Assembly (NCBI RefSeq): GCF_030818255.1 | Contig: NZ_JAUTAG010000001.1 | Coordinates: 930,001 to 994,000 of the forward strand | From: Microbacterium sp. SORGH_AS_0969 | Lineage (GTDB): Bacteria; Actinomycetota; Actinomycetes; Actinomycetales; Microbacteriaceae | Direction: 5' to 3' | DNA length: 64,000 nucleotides | In this document: piece after piece, positions 17,350-27,183 of the stretch | Position numbering within the stretch: the stretch's first letter is position 1 | How the letters are laid out: each line of letters begins with the position of its first letter | Program-made: the position numbers and the translations under genes | Notes under the pieces: model-generated | The model's input: only the letters and a program-made list of their open reading frames with translations | What the model was told of the DNA's origin: nothing | The model's database searches: none

Positions 17350-18275
17350 CGACCGCGACCCCCCTCACCGTGTCCGTGCCCACCGCCCAGCTCCGCGATG
17401 ACCTCGGCGAGCTCCCCGACGGCGTCGAGGTGGTGATCTGGGACATGAAGGATGCCGCCCCGCGCGAGCGTTTCGACATGGTGGTGCCGCCGTACATGTC
17501 GATGGACGGGGTCGTCGAGGCCCTGTCGAGCGTCGAGGTCGGGCTCGTCCAGAGCCAGTCGATCGGCTACGACAACGTCGAAGGACGCCTGCCCGAGGGG
17601 CTCGTGTTCGCGAACGCGTCGTCGGTGCACGAGACCGCGACGGCAGAGCTCGCCGTGGCGCTCGCCCTGGCCGCGCAGCGTCGCCTCCCCGAGTTCGTGC
17701 GTGCGCAAGACCGCGGCGAATGGATCGGCGGTGGCGCGCCCGGTCTCGCCGACCGTCGTGTGACGCTCCTCGGTTTCGGGGGCGTCGGTCGCGCGATCGC
17801 CGCACGTCTGAAGCCGTTCGAGCTCGAGCTGCGCGCGGTCGCCTCGCACGGGCGCCTGCAGGACGAGGTCGAGGTCTTCCCCCTCGGTGAGTTGGCCGAG
17901 GTGCTTGCCGACACCGACATCCTCATCGCGTCGCTCCCCGGCGGCGACGCGACCCGGCACATCATCGACGACGCGGCGCTATCGGCACTCCCCGACGGCG
18001 CGCTCGTGGTCAACGTCGGACGCGGCCCGCTCGTCGACACCGACGCTCTCGTCGACCACGTGCGACGCGGCCGGATCCGGGCGGCGCTCGACGTGACCGA
18101 CCCCGAGCCGCTGCCCGCGGGGCACCCGCTGTGGAGCCTCGAGGGCGCCCTCGTCGTCCCGCACGTGGGAGGAGCGACGGATGCCATGCGCCCCCGCATC
18201 GCTCGCCTCGTGCGTCGGCAGATCGACCGCCTCCGCGCCGGCGAGGAGCCGCTGAACGTGGTCCTCGGCGGCTGA
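17346..18275 (+). CDS. D-2-hydroxyacid dehydrogenase
   Basis: A 309-residue NAD(P)-dependent oxidoreductase. LLGFGGVGRAIAARL is the nucleotide-binding loop, NVGRGPLVDTDAL holds the catalytic arginine region, and DVTDPEPLPAGHPLW plus VPHVGGAT carry the Glu and His of the relay. Glyoxylate made by the lyase in the same operon could be its substrate, giving glycolate; this is inferred. The ATG overlaps the previous stop. Confidence 0.85.
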   Translation: MTTATPLTVSVPTAQLRDDLGELPDGVEVVIWDMKDAAPRERFDMVVPPYMSMDGVVEALSSVEVGLVQSQSIGYDNVEGRLPEGLVFANASSVHETATAELAVALALAAQRRLPEFVRAQDRGEWIGGGAPGLADRRVTLLGFGGVGRAIAARLKPFELELRAVASHGRLQDEVEVFPLGELAEVLADTDILIASLPGGDATRHIIDDAALSALPDGALVVNVGRGPLVDTDALVDHVRRGRIRAALDVTDPEPLPAGHPLWSLEGALVVPHVGGATDAMRPRIARLVRRQIDRLRAGEEPLNVVLGG

Positions 18276-18320
18276 CGCCCCGCCCCGCGGCGCCGGCGCG
18301 CGCCGCCCCCGCACGTCCAG

Positions 18321-18384
18321 CGTTGAGTGTCCAAGACACGCCGTAATGGCCCCGGCAGTTGCGGCGTGTCTTGGACACTCAACG
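18321..18384. terminator. long palindrome between convergent genes (family of two in the window)
   Basis: A perfect 23-bp stem, arms at 18321-18343 and 18362-18384, around an 18-nt loop. The outer part reads GAGTGTCC-AAGACAC. A second member with the same outer motif but different inner stem lies at 50141-50196, also between convergent genes. It probably terminates both flanking transcripts. Confidence 0.7.
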
Positions 18385-18411
18385 GGGGGCGGGGGCGGCG
18401 ACGGGACGACG

Positions 18412-19623
18412 TCAGGCGCGGAAGCCTGCGGGGTTCGAGAGCAGGTCGGCGAAGGCCAGCTCGGCGGGGCCGACGAGCATCAGGCGCGAGCGCAGGTGGG
18501 CGCGCTCGAGGCGGATCGTGCGCCCCTCCGCGCCTAAGGGGTGCACGCGCACCGCTTCGGCCAGGCGCTCGCGACTCACCGACAGCAGGGCGCCGAGGTA
18601 GCCCGAGAGCACCACGGTCTCGGGGCTGAAGGCGTTGACGAAGTTGGTCAGTGCGACCGAGAGCACCTCGACCTGACGGGTGACCTCGGCCATCACGCGG
18701 GGATCGCGAGCGACCCCGAGCTCGACGTCGAGCTCGTCTTCGTCGAGCTTGCGGCGCCCGAGGAGCGGCTCGAGGAGGTCGAGGCTGACCTCGGCTTCGA
18801 GGCATCCCTTCCTCCCGCACACGCAGCGCCGACCCCGAGGGTCGACGACCGTGTGGCCGAGCTCGCCCGCGTAGCCCGAGGTTCCGCGCAGCAGCGTGCC
18901 GTCGATGATGAGCCCGCCGCCAATGCTGTGCATCGCGCCGCCGAGGTAGAGGAGGTTGCCGACGCCCACCCCGACGCCGAACCGCGACTCGGCGAGGGCA
19001 CCGATGCTCGCGTCGTTGCCGGCCATGACCGGCATGCCGAGCTGATCGCTGAGGCGGGCGGCGACCGGGTCGCGCTTCCACCCGAGCGTCGGCGACACGA
19101 GGACCGAGCCGTTCGCGTTGACCAGACCCGGCACCGCGAGGCCGGCACCGACCACCCGGTAGTGCCGGTCGATGTCGGCGCGCATCGCCTCGACCGACGA
19201 TTCGACGATCTGCACGAACCGGCGCGGCGAGGGAGCGCTCGCGGTGTCGTGGCGCAGGCGCGCGTGCACCACGCCGCCGAGTCCGACGAGCGCCACGGTC
19301 ACCGCGTGCGGCTCGGCGCGGACGCTCAGGGCCGCGACGTGGTCTTCGGGTTCGATGTCGAGCGTGGGCCGCCCGACCTTGCCGGTGCGCTCCCCGCCCG
19401 GGGCTTCGCGGACGAGCCCCAGCTCGGTGAGCTCCATGACCAGGCCGGTCACGGTCGAGCGGTTCAAGCCGGTGGTGGCGCCCAGCTGCGCGCGTGAGAG
19501 CGCTCCCCGCGAGTGAAGGAGCGACAGCACGGACGCGAGGTTCTGCTGGCGGATCAGGTCGTTGGTCGTACGACCGGCCGGGGGTGCGAGCGGCGTCGCG
19601 GGCTCGAACACGGCAGGGGTCAT
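18412..19623 (-). CDS. ROK-family transcriptional repressor
   Basis: A 403-residue regulator of the NagC/XylR type. The winged helix is ALSRAQLGATTGLNRSTV near residue 42; the C-terminal ROK fold has GAGLAVPGLV, GNDASIGALAE and the zinc site CVCGRKGC. It follows the chvE-gguAB operon on the same strand but is separated by a terminator, so it probably has its own promoter within the 78-bp gap. GGAGGTG precedes the ATG. It most likely controls the adjacent importer in response to its sugar. Confidence 0.88.
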   Translation of the reverse strand: MTPAVFEPATPLAPPAGRTTNDLIRQQNLASVLSLLHSRGALSRAQLGATTGLNRSTVTGLVMELTELGLVREAPGGERTGKVGRPTLDIEPEDHVAALSVRAEPHAVTVALVGLGGVVHARLRHDTASAPSPRRFVQIVESSVEAMRADIDRHYRVVGAGLAVPGLVNANGSVLVSPTLGWKRDPVAARLSDQLGMPVMAGNDASIGALAESRFGVGVGVGNLLYLGGAMHSIGGGLIIDGTLLRGTSGYAGELGHTVVDPRGRRCVCGRKGCLEAEVSLDLLEPLLGRRKLDEDELDVELGVARDPRVMAEVTRQVEVLSVALTNFVNAFSPETVVLSGYLGALLSVSRERLAEAVRVHPLGAEGRTIRLERAHLRSRLMLVGPAELAFADLLSNPAGFRA

Positions 19624-19661
19624 GAGGGGCGCACCTCCCCCATCATTCCATCGGAGCCGGG

Positions 19662-19700
19662 CGGATGGGGAGCGGGCCCCGGGGCCACGCTCCCCATCCG
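19662..19700 (-). terminator. terminator of the sugar importer operon
   Basis: A perfect 13-bp stem (CGGATGGGGAGCG and its complement) with a G+C-rich loop lies directly after the permease stop codon. Confidence 0.8.
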
Positions 19701-19701
19701 A

Positions 19702-20922
19702 TCACGCACCGCCGTTGCGGCGCTTGTTGAAGATGTCGAACGCGACGGCCAGCAGCAGCACGATGCCCTTGATCGCCATCTGCCAGGCGGCATCCACACT
19801 GAGGATCGACAGACCCATGTTCAGCACGCCCATGACGAGGCCACCGACGACGGCGCCGATCACGGTGCCGATGCCGCCCTGGACGGCCGCTCCACCGATG
19901 AACACGGCGGCGATGGCATCCAGTTCGTAGTTCTGACCGGCGGATGCCACGGCGCCACCGGCGCGAGCGGTGCTGACCACGGCGGCCAGGCCCGCGAGCA
20001 CGCCCATGTTCACGAAGATGAAGAAGTTGACCCACTTCGTCTTCACACCGCTCATCACGGCGGCGAACAGGTTGCCGCCCATTGCGTAGACGTGACGACC
20101 GAAGGTCGTGCGGTTGAGCACGAACGTGTAGGCGAGCACGAGCACGGCCAGGATGATCAGCACGATCGGGGTGCCGTTGTAGGCGGCGAGGGTGAAGGCG
20201 ACCGCCATGATCGCGACCGCGGCGATGGCGTTCTTCGCCCAGAACGACCACGCGACCTCGCGGGGCAGCTCGAGACGACGCAGCGTCGCCCGCGTCCGCA
20301 GCTGCTGGGCGATGAGCGCGACCACGGCGACGAAACCGAGGACCACCGTCAGGGAGTCCCAGACGCCGACGTAACCGAGGATGGGCGGCAGCCAGCCGGC
20401 GCCGATGGCGGTGAAGCCGTCGGGCAGGCCCGCGATGGTCCCGCCGGTGAGCAGCACCAGGGTCAGGCCGCGGAACAGCAGCATGCCGGCGAGGGTGACG
20501 ATGAACGCGGGTATGCCCACGAAGGCGACCCAGAAGCCCTGCCAGGCACCGACGACGGCGCCGACGGCGAGCGAGAGGATCACGGCCAACCACCACGGGA
20601 GGCCCCATTGGTTCATCGCGATCGCCGCGATCGCCCCGACCATGGCGACCACCGAACCGACCGACAGGTCGATGTGCCCGGCGATGATGACCATGACCAT
20701 GCCGATCGCGAGGATCAGCACGTAGGCGTTCTGCTGGATGAGGTTGTTGACGTTGCCCGGCATGAGCAGTCGCCCGCCGGTGAGCACCTGGAACAGCACG
20801 ATGATGATGACCAGGGCGGCGAGGATGCCGAACTGACGGAAGTTGATGCGCGACAGGATGCCGCGGCGACGCGGCCCGGGCTGGGTCGGCGCTTCGACCG
20901 TCTGGGTGGATGCGGTGGCCAT
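19702..20922 (-). CDS. gguB: multiple-sugar ABC permease (GguB-like)
   Basis: A 406-residue permease of the ribose/xylose (BPD_transp_2) class with about ten hydrophobic segments. HIDLSVGSVVAM is a family hallmark and the C-terminal region GGVGT-like VQGGIGTVIGAVVG is present. The length matches GguB rather than the shorter RbsC. The ATG at 20922 follows GGAAGG; only 5 bp separate it from the ATPase gene. It imports sugars bound by the ChvE-like protein at 22524. Confidence 0.9.
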   Translation of the reverse strand: MATASTQTVEAPTQPGPRRRGILSRINFRQFGILAALVIIIVLFQVLTGGRLLMPGNVNNLIQQNAYVLILAIGMVMVIIAGHIDLSVGSVVAMVGAIAAIAMNQWGLPWWLAVILSLAVGAVVGAWQGFWVAFVGIPAFIVTLAGMLLFRGLTLVLLTGGTIAGLPDGFTAIGAGWLPPILGYVGVWDSLTVVLGFVAVVALIAQQLRTRATLRRLELPREVAWSFWAKNAIAAVAIMAVAFTLAAYNGTPIVLIILAVLVLAYTFVLNRTTFGRHVYAMGGNLFAAVMSGVKTKWVNFFIFVNMGVLAGLAAVVSTARAGGAVASAGQNYELDAIAAVFIGGAAVQGGIGTVIGAVVGGLVMGVLNMGLSILSVDAAWQMAIKGIVLLLAVAFDIFNKRRNGGA

Positions 20923-20927
20923 TGCTG

Positions 20928-22457
20928 TCAGTTCCTTCCGGCGGTCATGTGCCGCATGAGCGTCTCCTGGGTGGCATCCGCGCGGCTGACCTCGCCCGTG
21001 ATGCGTCCCTCGGAGATGGTGTAGATGCGGTCGGAGAGGCCGATGACCTCGGGCAGCTCCGACGAGATGACGATGACGGCCTTCCCCTGGGCCGCGAGTT
21101 CGTTGATGATTCCGTAGATCTCGTACTTCGCGCCGACGTCGATGCCGCGGGTGGGCTCGTCGAGGATGAGCACGTCGGGTCCGGTGAACATCCACTTCGA
21201 CAGCACGACCTTCTGCTGGTTGCCGCCGGACAGGCGTCCGGTAATCGCGGCGACGCTGGGGGCCTTGATGTTCATCTTGTAGCGGTACGAGTCGGCGACC
21301 TTGTACTCGCGGTACCGGTCGACGACGCCCAGACGCGCGAGGCGGGCGAGGGCGGATGCCGAGACGTTGACCTGGATGTCGCCGATGAGGTTGAGGCCGT
21401 ACTTCTTGCGGTCCTCGGTGGCGTAGGCGATGCCGTGCTTGATCGCCGCGTCGACCGTACGTACGTCGATCGGCTGGCCGTTCTTGTAGACCTCGCCCGA
21501 GATGCCCGTGCCGTACATGCGGCCGAAGATGCTCATCGCGAGCTCGGTGCGGCCGGCACCCATGAGTCCTGCGAAACCGACGATCTCGCCCGCTCGCACC
21601 ATGAACGAGGCGTTGTCGATCACGACGCGCTCGGTGTCGACGGGGTGGTGCACGGTCCAGTTCTCGACGCGGAACAGCTCGTCGCCGATGTCGGGCTCGC
21701 GCGGCGGGAAGAGACTGTTGAGGTCGCGACCGACCATCGCGCGGATGATCCGCCCTTCGTCGGTGTCGGGATCGTCGCGGAGCATCGTCTCGATCGTCCG
21801 GCCGTCACGGATGATCGTGATGCGGTCGGCGATGCGGAGCACCTCCTTCAGCTTGTGGCTGATGATGATGCAGGTGATGCCCTGGTCGCGGAGCTGATCG
21901 ATGAGGTCGAGCAGGTGCGCGGAGTCGTCGTCGTTCAGCGCGGCGGTGGGCTCGTCGAGGATGAGGAGCTTGACCTCCTTGGCCAGCGCCTTGGCGATCT
22001 CGACGAGCTGCTGCTTGCCGACGCCGATCTCGTAGATCTTCGTCGCGGGGTTCTCGCGCAACCCCACGCGCTTGAGGAGCTGGGCGGCCGCGGTGTTCGT
22101 GGCGTTCCAGTCGATGACGCCGCGCTTGGCCTTCTCATTGCCGAGGAAGATGTTCTCGGCGATCGACAGGTACGGGCTGAGGGCCAGTTCCTGGTGGATG
22201 ATGACGATGCCGGCCGCTTCGCTGTCGTTGATCGAGCGGAACGCCATCTCCTCGCCCTCGAGGGTGATGCTGCCCTCGAAGCTGCCGGCCGGGTAGACGC
22301 CGCTCAGCACCTTCATGAGGGTGGACTTGCCGGCGCCGTTCTCGCCGCAGATCGCGTGCACCTCGCCCCGGTGCACGTCGATCGAGACGTCGGCGAGCGC
22401 CGGGATGCCGTTGAACGACTTCGAGATCCCCGACATGCGCAGGATCGGTTCGGTCAT
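20928..22457 (-). CDS. gguA: multiple-sugar ABC ATPase (GguA-like)
   Basis: A 509-residue ATPase with two fused nucleotide-binding domains, as in all ribose-type importers. Domain 1 has Walker [10 protein letters not shown] and Walker [12 protein letters not shown]; domain 2 has the degenerate loop [10 protein letters not shown], signature LSGGNQQKV and Walker [12 protein letters not shown]. It has GGAGGG before its ATG. It powers the permease encoded downstream. A UUCG-capped hairpin between it and the binding-protein gene may reduce its expression. Confidence 0.93.
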   Translation of the reverse strand: MTEPILRMSGISKSFNGIPALADVSIDVHRGEVHAICGENGAGKSTLMKVLSGVYPAGSFEGSITLEGEEMAFRSINDSEAAGIVIIHQELALSPYLSIAENIFLGNEKAKRGVIDWNATNTAAAQLLKRVGLRENPATKIYEIGVGKQQLVEIAKALAKEVKLLILDEPTAALNDDDSAHLLDLIDQLRDQGITCIIISHKLKEVLRIADRITIIRDGRTIETMLRDDPDTDEGRIIRAMVGRDLNSLFPPREPDIGDELFRVENWTVHHPVDTERVVIDNASFMVRAGEIVGFAGLMGAGRTELAMSIFGRMYGTGISGEVYKNGQPIDVRTVDAAIKHGIAYATEDRKKYGLNLIGDIQVNVSASALARLARLGVVDRYREYKVADSYRYKMNIKAPSVAAITGRLSGGNQQKVVLSKWMFTGPDVLILDEPTRGIDVGAKYEIYGIINELAAQGKAVIVISSELPEVIGLSDRIYTISEGRITGEVSRADATQETLMRHMTAGRN

Positions 22458-22482
22458 GGTTGTCCCTCCGTCAGGGATCGAG

Positions 22483-22512
22483 CGGCGGGACGGGCCGAAG
22501 CCCGCCCCGCCG
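22483..22512 (-). terminator. UUCG-capped intercistronic hairpin
   Basis: On the minus strand a CGGGC/GCCCG stem is closed by a TTCG loop and continues, after one mismatch, in a 7-bp CGGCGGG stem. It sits between the binding-protein and ATPase genes and is probably an attenuator or mRNA stabiliser. Confidence 0.65.
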
Positions 22513-22523
22513 CGAGGGGTGGA

Positions 22524-23639
22524 TCAGAGTCCGACGTCGGACGCCTTCAGGAAGCCCGAGTCGATGAGCTTCGACTGCACGTCGTCCTTGGTGACCACCT
22601 CGGGAGTCAGCAGGTACGAGGGGACGACCTTCTTGCCGTTGTCGTACGTCTTGGTGTCGTTGACCTCGACGGTCTTGCCGTCCTTGATCTCCTGGATCAT
22701 CGTGAACACGCGGTCACCGAGGGCGCGGGTGTCCTTCCACACGGTCATCGCCTGAGCGCCGTCGAGGATCGCCTTGACGTTGGCCTTGTCGGCATCCTGG
22801 CCCGTGATGATCGGGTAGTCGGCGCCCGGGGTGTACCCGGCCGACTTCAGCGACGCCTCGATACCGATGGCGAGGCTGTCGTTGGGCGAGAGCACGACGT
22901 TGACCTTCTTGCCGTCGCCGTAGAACGACGAGAGGCGGTTGTCCATCTCGGCCTGGGCCTTGTCGGACGCCCAGCCCTGGATGCCGATCGACGCCCATGC
23001 GTCGTCGTTCGCCGGGGCCTTGCCGCTGGGGACGACCAGCTGGCCCTTGTCGACGTACGGCTTCAGCACGTCCCACGCACCGGCGAAGAAGAACTTCGCG
23101 TTGTTGTCGTCGGGGCTGCCGGCGAAGGGCTCGAGGTTGAACGGGCCCTTGCCGTCCGCAAGGTCCAGCTGCGTCTCGATGTACTGGCCCTGGAGGGTGC
23201 CGACCTTGTAGTTGTCGAAGGTGGCGTAGTAGTCGACGTTCTCGCTGCCGTTGATGAGGCGGTCGTAGGCGATGACCGTGGCGTTCTGCGCCTTGGCCTC
23301 CTGCAGCACCGGGCCCAGGGTCGATCCGTCGATCGCGGCGATCACGAGGATCTTCGCTCCGCCCGAGATCTGGTTCTGGATCTGGCTGATCTGCTGGTCG
23401 GTCTTGTTGTCGGCGTACTGCAGGTCGACGGTGCAACCGGCGTCGGTGAGCTTCTTCTGGAGCTGCTCGCCGTCGTTGATCCAGCGCTCGAGGCTGCGAG
23501 TCGGCATCGCGATACCGACGTTGCACTCGGTGCCGCCGGCGGCGTCGCCGCCACCGGAGGTCGCGCGCTCCGAGCTGCACGCTCCGAGACCGACGGCGAG
23601 AGCGGCGATGGCCGCACCGGTCAGGATTTTCTTCAGCAT
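22524..23639 (-). CDS. chvE: multiple-sugar-binding lipoprotein (ChvE-like)
   Basis: A 371-residue periplasmic-binding-type lipoprotein with lipobox LAVGLGAC. It closely resembles ChvE: PTRSLERWINDGEQL, VIAAIDGSTLGPVL, GSPDDNNAKFFFAG, TKTYDNGKKVVPSYLL. ChvE proteins bind xylose, galactose, arabinose or glucuronate. First gene of the chvE-gguA-gguB operon. ATG at 23639 with GAGGAA upstream. Confidence 0.92.
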   Translation of the reverse strand: MLKKILTGAAIAALAVGLGACSSERATSGGGDAAGGTECNVGIAMPTRSLERWINDGEQLQKKLTDAGCTVDLQYADNKTDQQISQIQNQISGGAKILVIAAIDGSTLGPVLQEAKAQNATVIAYDRLINGSENVDYYATFDNYKVGTLQGQYIETQLDLADGKGPFNLEPFAGSPDDNNAKFFFAGAWDVLKPYVDKGQLVVPSGKAPANDDAWASIGIQGWASDKAQAEMDNRLSSFYGDGKKVNVVLSPNDSLAIGIEASLKSAGYTPGADYPIITGQDADKANVKAILDGAQAMTVWKDTRALGDRVFTMIQEIKDGKTVEVNDTKTYDNGKKVVPSYLLTPEVVTKDDVQSKLIDSGFLKASDVGL

Positions 23640-23739
23640 GTGATCTGCGTTCCTCTCTGAACTGCAGGGACCCCCATGGTCGTACCCGTGCCCTCCCCGG
23701 CACAGATCGGGTACGCCTTCGTCCCGGCTCTCTGGTTGC

Positions 23740-23830
23740 CGTCGCAATTATGACGGCTCCGAAAAATTATCTAGCCGCAGGGGTTTTGTCTATAGCCACG
23801 TCAAAATTCACCCCGGCCGTGATCAGACCG
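23740..23830 (-). promoter_or_regulatory. AT-rich promoter region of the chvE-like operon
   Basis: An unusually A+T-rich patch for this genome, with AATTATGACGG and a second AATTAT 19 bp later on the plus strand, and TAGACA...TAATTT 17 bp apart on the minus strand as a possible promoter. The ROK repressor may bind the AATTAT repeats. No strict palindrome was found. Confidence 0.35.
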
Positions 23831-23906
23831 TGACCGAGACAGACCCGCGGAATCGATGAGGCGGGCCATCGTCCGCCCCCGTCGGATCGCGAGGTGGGGC
23901 CCCGGC

Positions 23907-25289
23907 TCACACCCGCTCGGAGAACTGGCCGTCCGAGTCGGCAAGCGCGCCGAACAGCGCAATCGGAAGGTGCGAGGTCTCGGCGTCGATCGAAACGGCG
24001 ACCGCAGCCGACCCGAGCGTCACCACGTGCGACAGCACGACCGCCCCGTCATCGGCGAAGACCTCGAGGAGCATGCCGTCGAGGACCACGGTCAGCTCTC
24101 CGGCGCCGTCACGTACGAGCGGAGCGACGCTCGTTCCGGCGAAGTCGGAGTGAAGGGCCATCGCCGCCGATCCCGCGCGCGTGACCGACAGGGTCCGCAC
24201 TCGCGGATCGTGAACGATCTCGACCGTCGCGTCCCCCTCGCCCTCGAGCAGCACGCGGACGACGCCGGACTCCCGCGGGTCCCAGCGCAGATCGAGCACC
24301 CCGTGCGGGATCGCCGCGAACGGGGCTGCACCCGTCACCGCGGCAGTCCGCATCGGCGGCAGCACCGCCGGGCGCTGCACGAGACGCGGCACGCCGTCGA
24401 CGCGGCGCAGCCCGAGAATCCGCGGCAGCGACATCGCCCCGCGCCACGGTGAGGTGGGCATCTCGTGGGCGTACCGCCAGTTGCCCATCCACGCCAGCAT
24501 CACCGCGGCGGCCCCGGGGGCATCGGCGAAGGTGACTCCGGCGTAGCAGTCCCGCCCGTGATCGAGGGGCGACAGATCCGCGGCATCCGCGTGAAAAACC
24601 CCGTCGGACAGGTCGCCGACGACGTAGTGCATCGCGGACCCGCGCGGGTCGGCGTGGTCGCCGACGGGATTGGTGCTGAGCAGCAGCACCCACGCCGACT
24701 CGGCCGAGTCCTCGACCGGCAGCCGCACCAGGTCGGGGCACTCCCACACCACGTCGGTCGGCCCGAGCGGACCGAACGATCCGGCCTCGCGCCAGTGCAC
24801 GAGATCGTCCGAAACGTAGAAGACGACGCGGCGTTGCACGGCCTCGACCGCCAGCATCACCCAGCCGCCGCCCGGAAGCGGAACGACCTTCGGGTCGCGA
24901 AAGTCGCTGCTCCCGCGGTCGAGCACCGGGTTCGCGGCATCCGGTCTCCACGTGTATCCCCCGTCGATGCTGGTGGCGCGGGACTGGGCCTGAATGCCGT
25001 GATCGTACGCGCTCGTGTAGAACGCGGTCAGCGTGCCGTCGGGCGCCGAGACGACCGAGCCCGAGAAGATCTGCTCGCCCGGGCGGTGTGCGAGAGCGAC
25101 CGGGTGCTCGTTCCACAGCACCAGGTCGGCGCTGGAGGCATGGCCCCAGCTCATGTTGCCCCAGTCGTTGCCCTCGGGGTTGTACTGGAAGAACGCGTGC
25201 CAGCGCCCATCGACGTGGATGAGCCCGTTCGGATCGTTCATCCAATTCCGCGACGGCGCGAGATGGAAGCGCGGGCGCGGAAGCGTCAT
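23907..25289 (-). CDS. GH32 beta-fructosidase (levanase/inulinase/sucrose hydrolase type)
   Basis: A 460-residue cytoplasmic GH32 enzyme. NWMNDPNG holds the nucleophile aspartate, SDFRDPK the transition-state stabiliser, and WECPDL the acid/base glutamate. The C-terminal part is the usual beta-sandwich. It lacks a signal peptide, so it splits imported fructo-oligosaccharides or sucrose. The start overlaps the LacI stop by ATGA, making it the last gene of a six-gene operon. Confidence 0.9.
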   Translation of the reverse strand: MTLPRPRFHLAPSRNWMNDPNGLIHVDGRWHAFFQYNPEGNDWGNMSWGHASSADLVLWNEHPVALAHRPGEQIFSGSVVSAPDGTLTAFYTSAYDHGIQAQSRATSIDGGYTWRPDAANPVLDRGSSDFRDPKVVPLPGGGWVMLAVEAVQRRVVFYVSDDLVHWREAGSFGPLGPTDVVWECPDLVRLPVEDSAESAWVLLLSTNPVGDHADPRGSAMHYVVGDLSDGVFHADAADLSPLDHGRDCYAGVTFADAPGAAAVMLAWMGNWRYAHEMPTSPWRGAMSLPRILGLRRVDGVPRLVQRPAVLPPMRTAAVTGAAPFAAIPHGVLDLRWDPRESGVVRVLLEGEGDATVEIVHDPRVRTLSVTRAGSAAMALHSDFAGTSVAPLVRDGAGELTVVLDGMLLEVFADDGAVVLSHVVTLGSAAVAVSIDAETSHLPIALFGALADSDGQFSERV

Positions 25290-26275
25290 AGCGACTGCCG
25301 GCGGACGGTCGGGCAGTCGATCAGTCGACGTGACCCGGTGGCGGAAGCGTCCAGCCCGAGCAGAGTCCGTACTCCGGCGGCGCCGAGCTCGTAGTGCGGC
25401 AGCGCGACCGTCGACAGCGGAGGTCGCAGGTGCGCGGCGATGACGTCCTGGTTGTCGAAGCCGATGACGGCCATGTCCTCGGGGATACGCAGCCCGCGCT
25501 CGCGCAGACCGTCGTAGAGGCCCATCGCGACACGGTCGTTGTGGCAGAACACGCCCGTCGCCCCGGAGGCCACGACCTCAGCGACCACGTCGTACCCGCC
25601 CTCCTGCGCGGGATCCGCATCGAACACGAGCGCGTCGTCGACCGCGATTCCGGCCTCGTCCAGCGCAGCGCGGTAGCCGGCCAGACGTCCATCCCGCGCG
25701 GGAGACGGAGTGGTCGTGTTGACGAAGGCGATCCGGCTGTGTCCGGCCGCGATCAGTTCTGCCGTGGCCGCGCGACCCCCCTGCTCCTCGTCGGGGACGA
25801 CCGCGGGGAACGAGTCGTCGTCGCTGAAGCAGTTCACCAGCACGGTCTCGCTCTGCCGCAGCGCAGGGGGCACGGCGATCTCGCGGTGATACCAGGTGGA
25901 GTACAGGATGCCGCGCACCTGATGCTCCAGCATCATCGCGATCGCGTCGTTCTCGACCGCGCCGTTGCCCTCGGTGTTGGCCACGAGTAGCACGAAGCCG
26001 TGACGCCACGCCTCGTCCTGCGCGCCGTGGATGATCTGCCCGGCGAAGGGCGTCGTGGCGATGGCATCCGCTACGAGACCGATGAATCGCGAGCTGCCCT
26101 CGGACAGGGTCTTCGCCAGGGCGTTCGGGCGATAGCCGAGCGCCGCGATCGCTTCGTGCACACGTCGGCGGGCGTCGTCGCCGATGCGCGCCCCCGGCTT
26201 GTCGTTGACGACGTGCGACACCGTCGCCACCGACACTCCCGCCGCCCGCGCCACGTCGCGCATGGTCGTGCTCAT
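25286..26275 (-). CDS. LacI-family repressor of the fructan-type operon
   Basis: A 329-residue regulator. MRDVARAAGVSVATVSHVVND is the LacI helix-turn-helix and hinge start; the rest is a sugar-binding fold with GFDNQDVIAAHL. It overlaps both neighbours by ATGA and is thus transcribed in the operon it probably represses. Two operator-like sites with a central CG lie upstream of the first gene at 31036-31092. The in-frame ATG four codons later (26263) is an alternative start. Confidence 0.9.
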   Translation of the reverse strand: MSTTMRDVARAAGVSVATVSHVVNDKPGARIGDDARRRVHEAIAALGYRPNALAKTLSEGSSRFIGLVADAIATTPFAGQIIHGAQDEAWRHGFVLLVANTEGNGAVENDAIAMMLEHQVRGILYSTWYHREIAVPPALRQSETVLVNCFSDDDSFPAVVPDEEQGGRAATAELIAAGHSRIAFVNTTTPSPARDGRLAGYRAALDEAGIAVDDALVFDADPAQEGGYDVVAEVVASGATGVFCHNDRVAMGLYDGLRERGLRIPEDMAVIGFDNQDVIAAHLRPPLSTVALPHYELGAAGVRTLLGLDASATGSRRLIDCPTVRRQSL

Positions 26276-27183
26276 CCCTTGGTGGCTCCGCTCTCCAGGC
26301 CCGCGATCATCGCCTTGTTCAGCACGAGGAACACCAGCAGCAGCGGCGTCACCGTCACGCACACGGCGGCGAACGTCGCTGTCCAATCGGTGTTGCCCAT
26401 GGCTCCGATGTAGTTTTGCAGGCCGAGCGGGATCGTCTTCAATCCGTCCGACAGAACGAACGTGTTCGCGAAGATGAAGTCGTTCCAGATGAAGATGCTG
26501 TTGACCAGCACGACCGTGATGATCGTGTTCACCGACAGCGGCGCCGTGATCTGCAGGAAGATACGGTACGGCCCTGCGCCGTCGAGAGAGGCGGCCTCGT
26601 ACAGCTCGCGCGGGATGTACTCGTAGAACGACGAGAACAGGTACACGCCCATCGGCAGCGAGAAGGCCGCGAGCGGCAAAATCATCGACAGATGCGTGTC
26701 GAGCAGGCCCACTTTCGAGTAGTCGATGAACAGCGGTACGAGCGCGATCTGCACCGGGACGATGATGCCGAGCAGGAACAGGGCGCGGACGAACCCACTG
26801 AAGCGGAACCCCAGCACTTGCAGGGCGTAGGCGGCCATCATCCCGGCCACGACGATGAGCGCGCTGGCGCCGAGGGTGACGATGAAACTGTTGGCGATGT
26901 TCAGCGCCAGGTTGCCGGTCGCGAACGCGCGCGAGTAGTTCTCGAGCGTCCACTCCGCGGGGAGGGCGAAGGGGTCGCCGCCGGCGAAGTCGCTCGCGGT
27001 GCGGAAGCTCGTGAGGAACAGCCACAGCAGCGGGTACACCTGCACCACGACGATGAGGATCACCGTGACGGTCAGCAGGGTCCGCTGCACACGGGCGCGC
27101 GGCGACCGGCGCACGGGCTGGGGAACCGTCGCGGGAGACGGAGGGAGGGATGCCACCGGGGCCGGGGCGAGAGTCGTGCTCAT
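26272..27183 (-). CDS. ABC sugar permease (MalG-like), fructan-type operon
   Basis: A 303-residue permease with about six membrane segments and the EAA loop ELYEAASLDGAGPYRIFL. It pairs with the permease encoded just upstream (1-bp stop-start overlap, TGATG). No ATPase is in the operon, so a shared MsiK-like ATPase is expected. Substrate inferred as fructo-oligosaccharide from the two flanking GH32-like enzymes. Confidence 0.88.
   Translation of the reverse strand: MSTTLAPAPVASLPPSPATVPQPVRRSPRARVQRTLLTVTVILIVVVQVYPLLWLFLTSFRTASDFAGGDPFALPAEWTLENYSRAFATGNLALNIANSFIVTLGASALIVVAGMMAAYALQVLGFRFSGFVRALFLLGIIVPVQIALVPLFIDYSKVGLLDTHLSMILPLAAFSLPMGVYLFSSFYEYIPRELYEAASLDGAGPYRIFLQITAPLSVNTIITVVLVNSIFIWNDFIFANTFVLSDGLKTIPLGLQNYIGAMGNTDWTATFAAVCVTVTPLLLVFLVLNKAMIAGLESGATKG

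Noticed and set aside
19513-23660. Very long plus-strand frames opposite the chvE-gguAB operon
   Set aside because: Compositionally biased antisense translations (His/Asp/Arg-rich) with no motif; the minus-strand genes are unambiguous.
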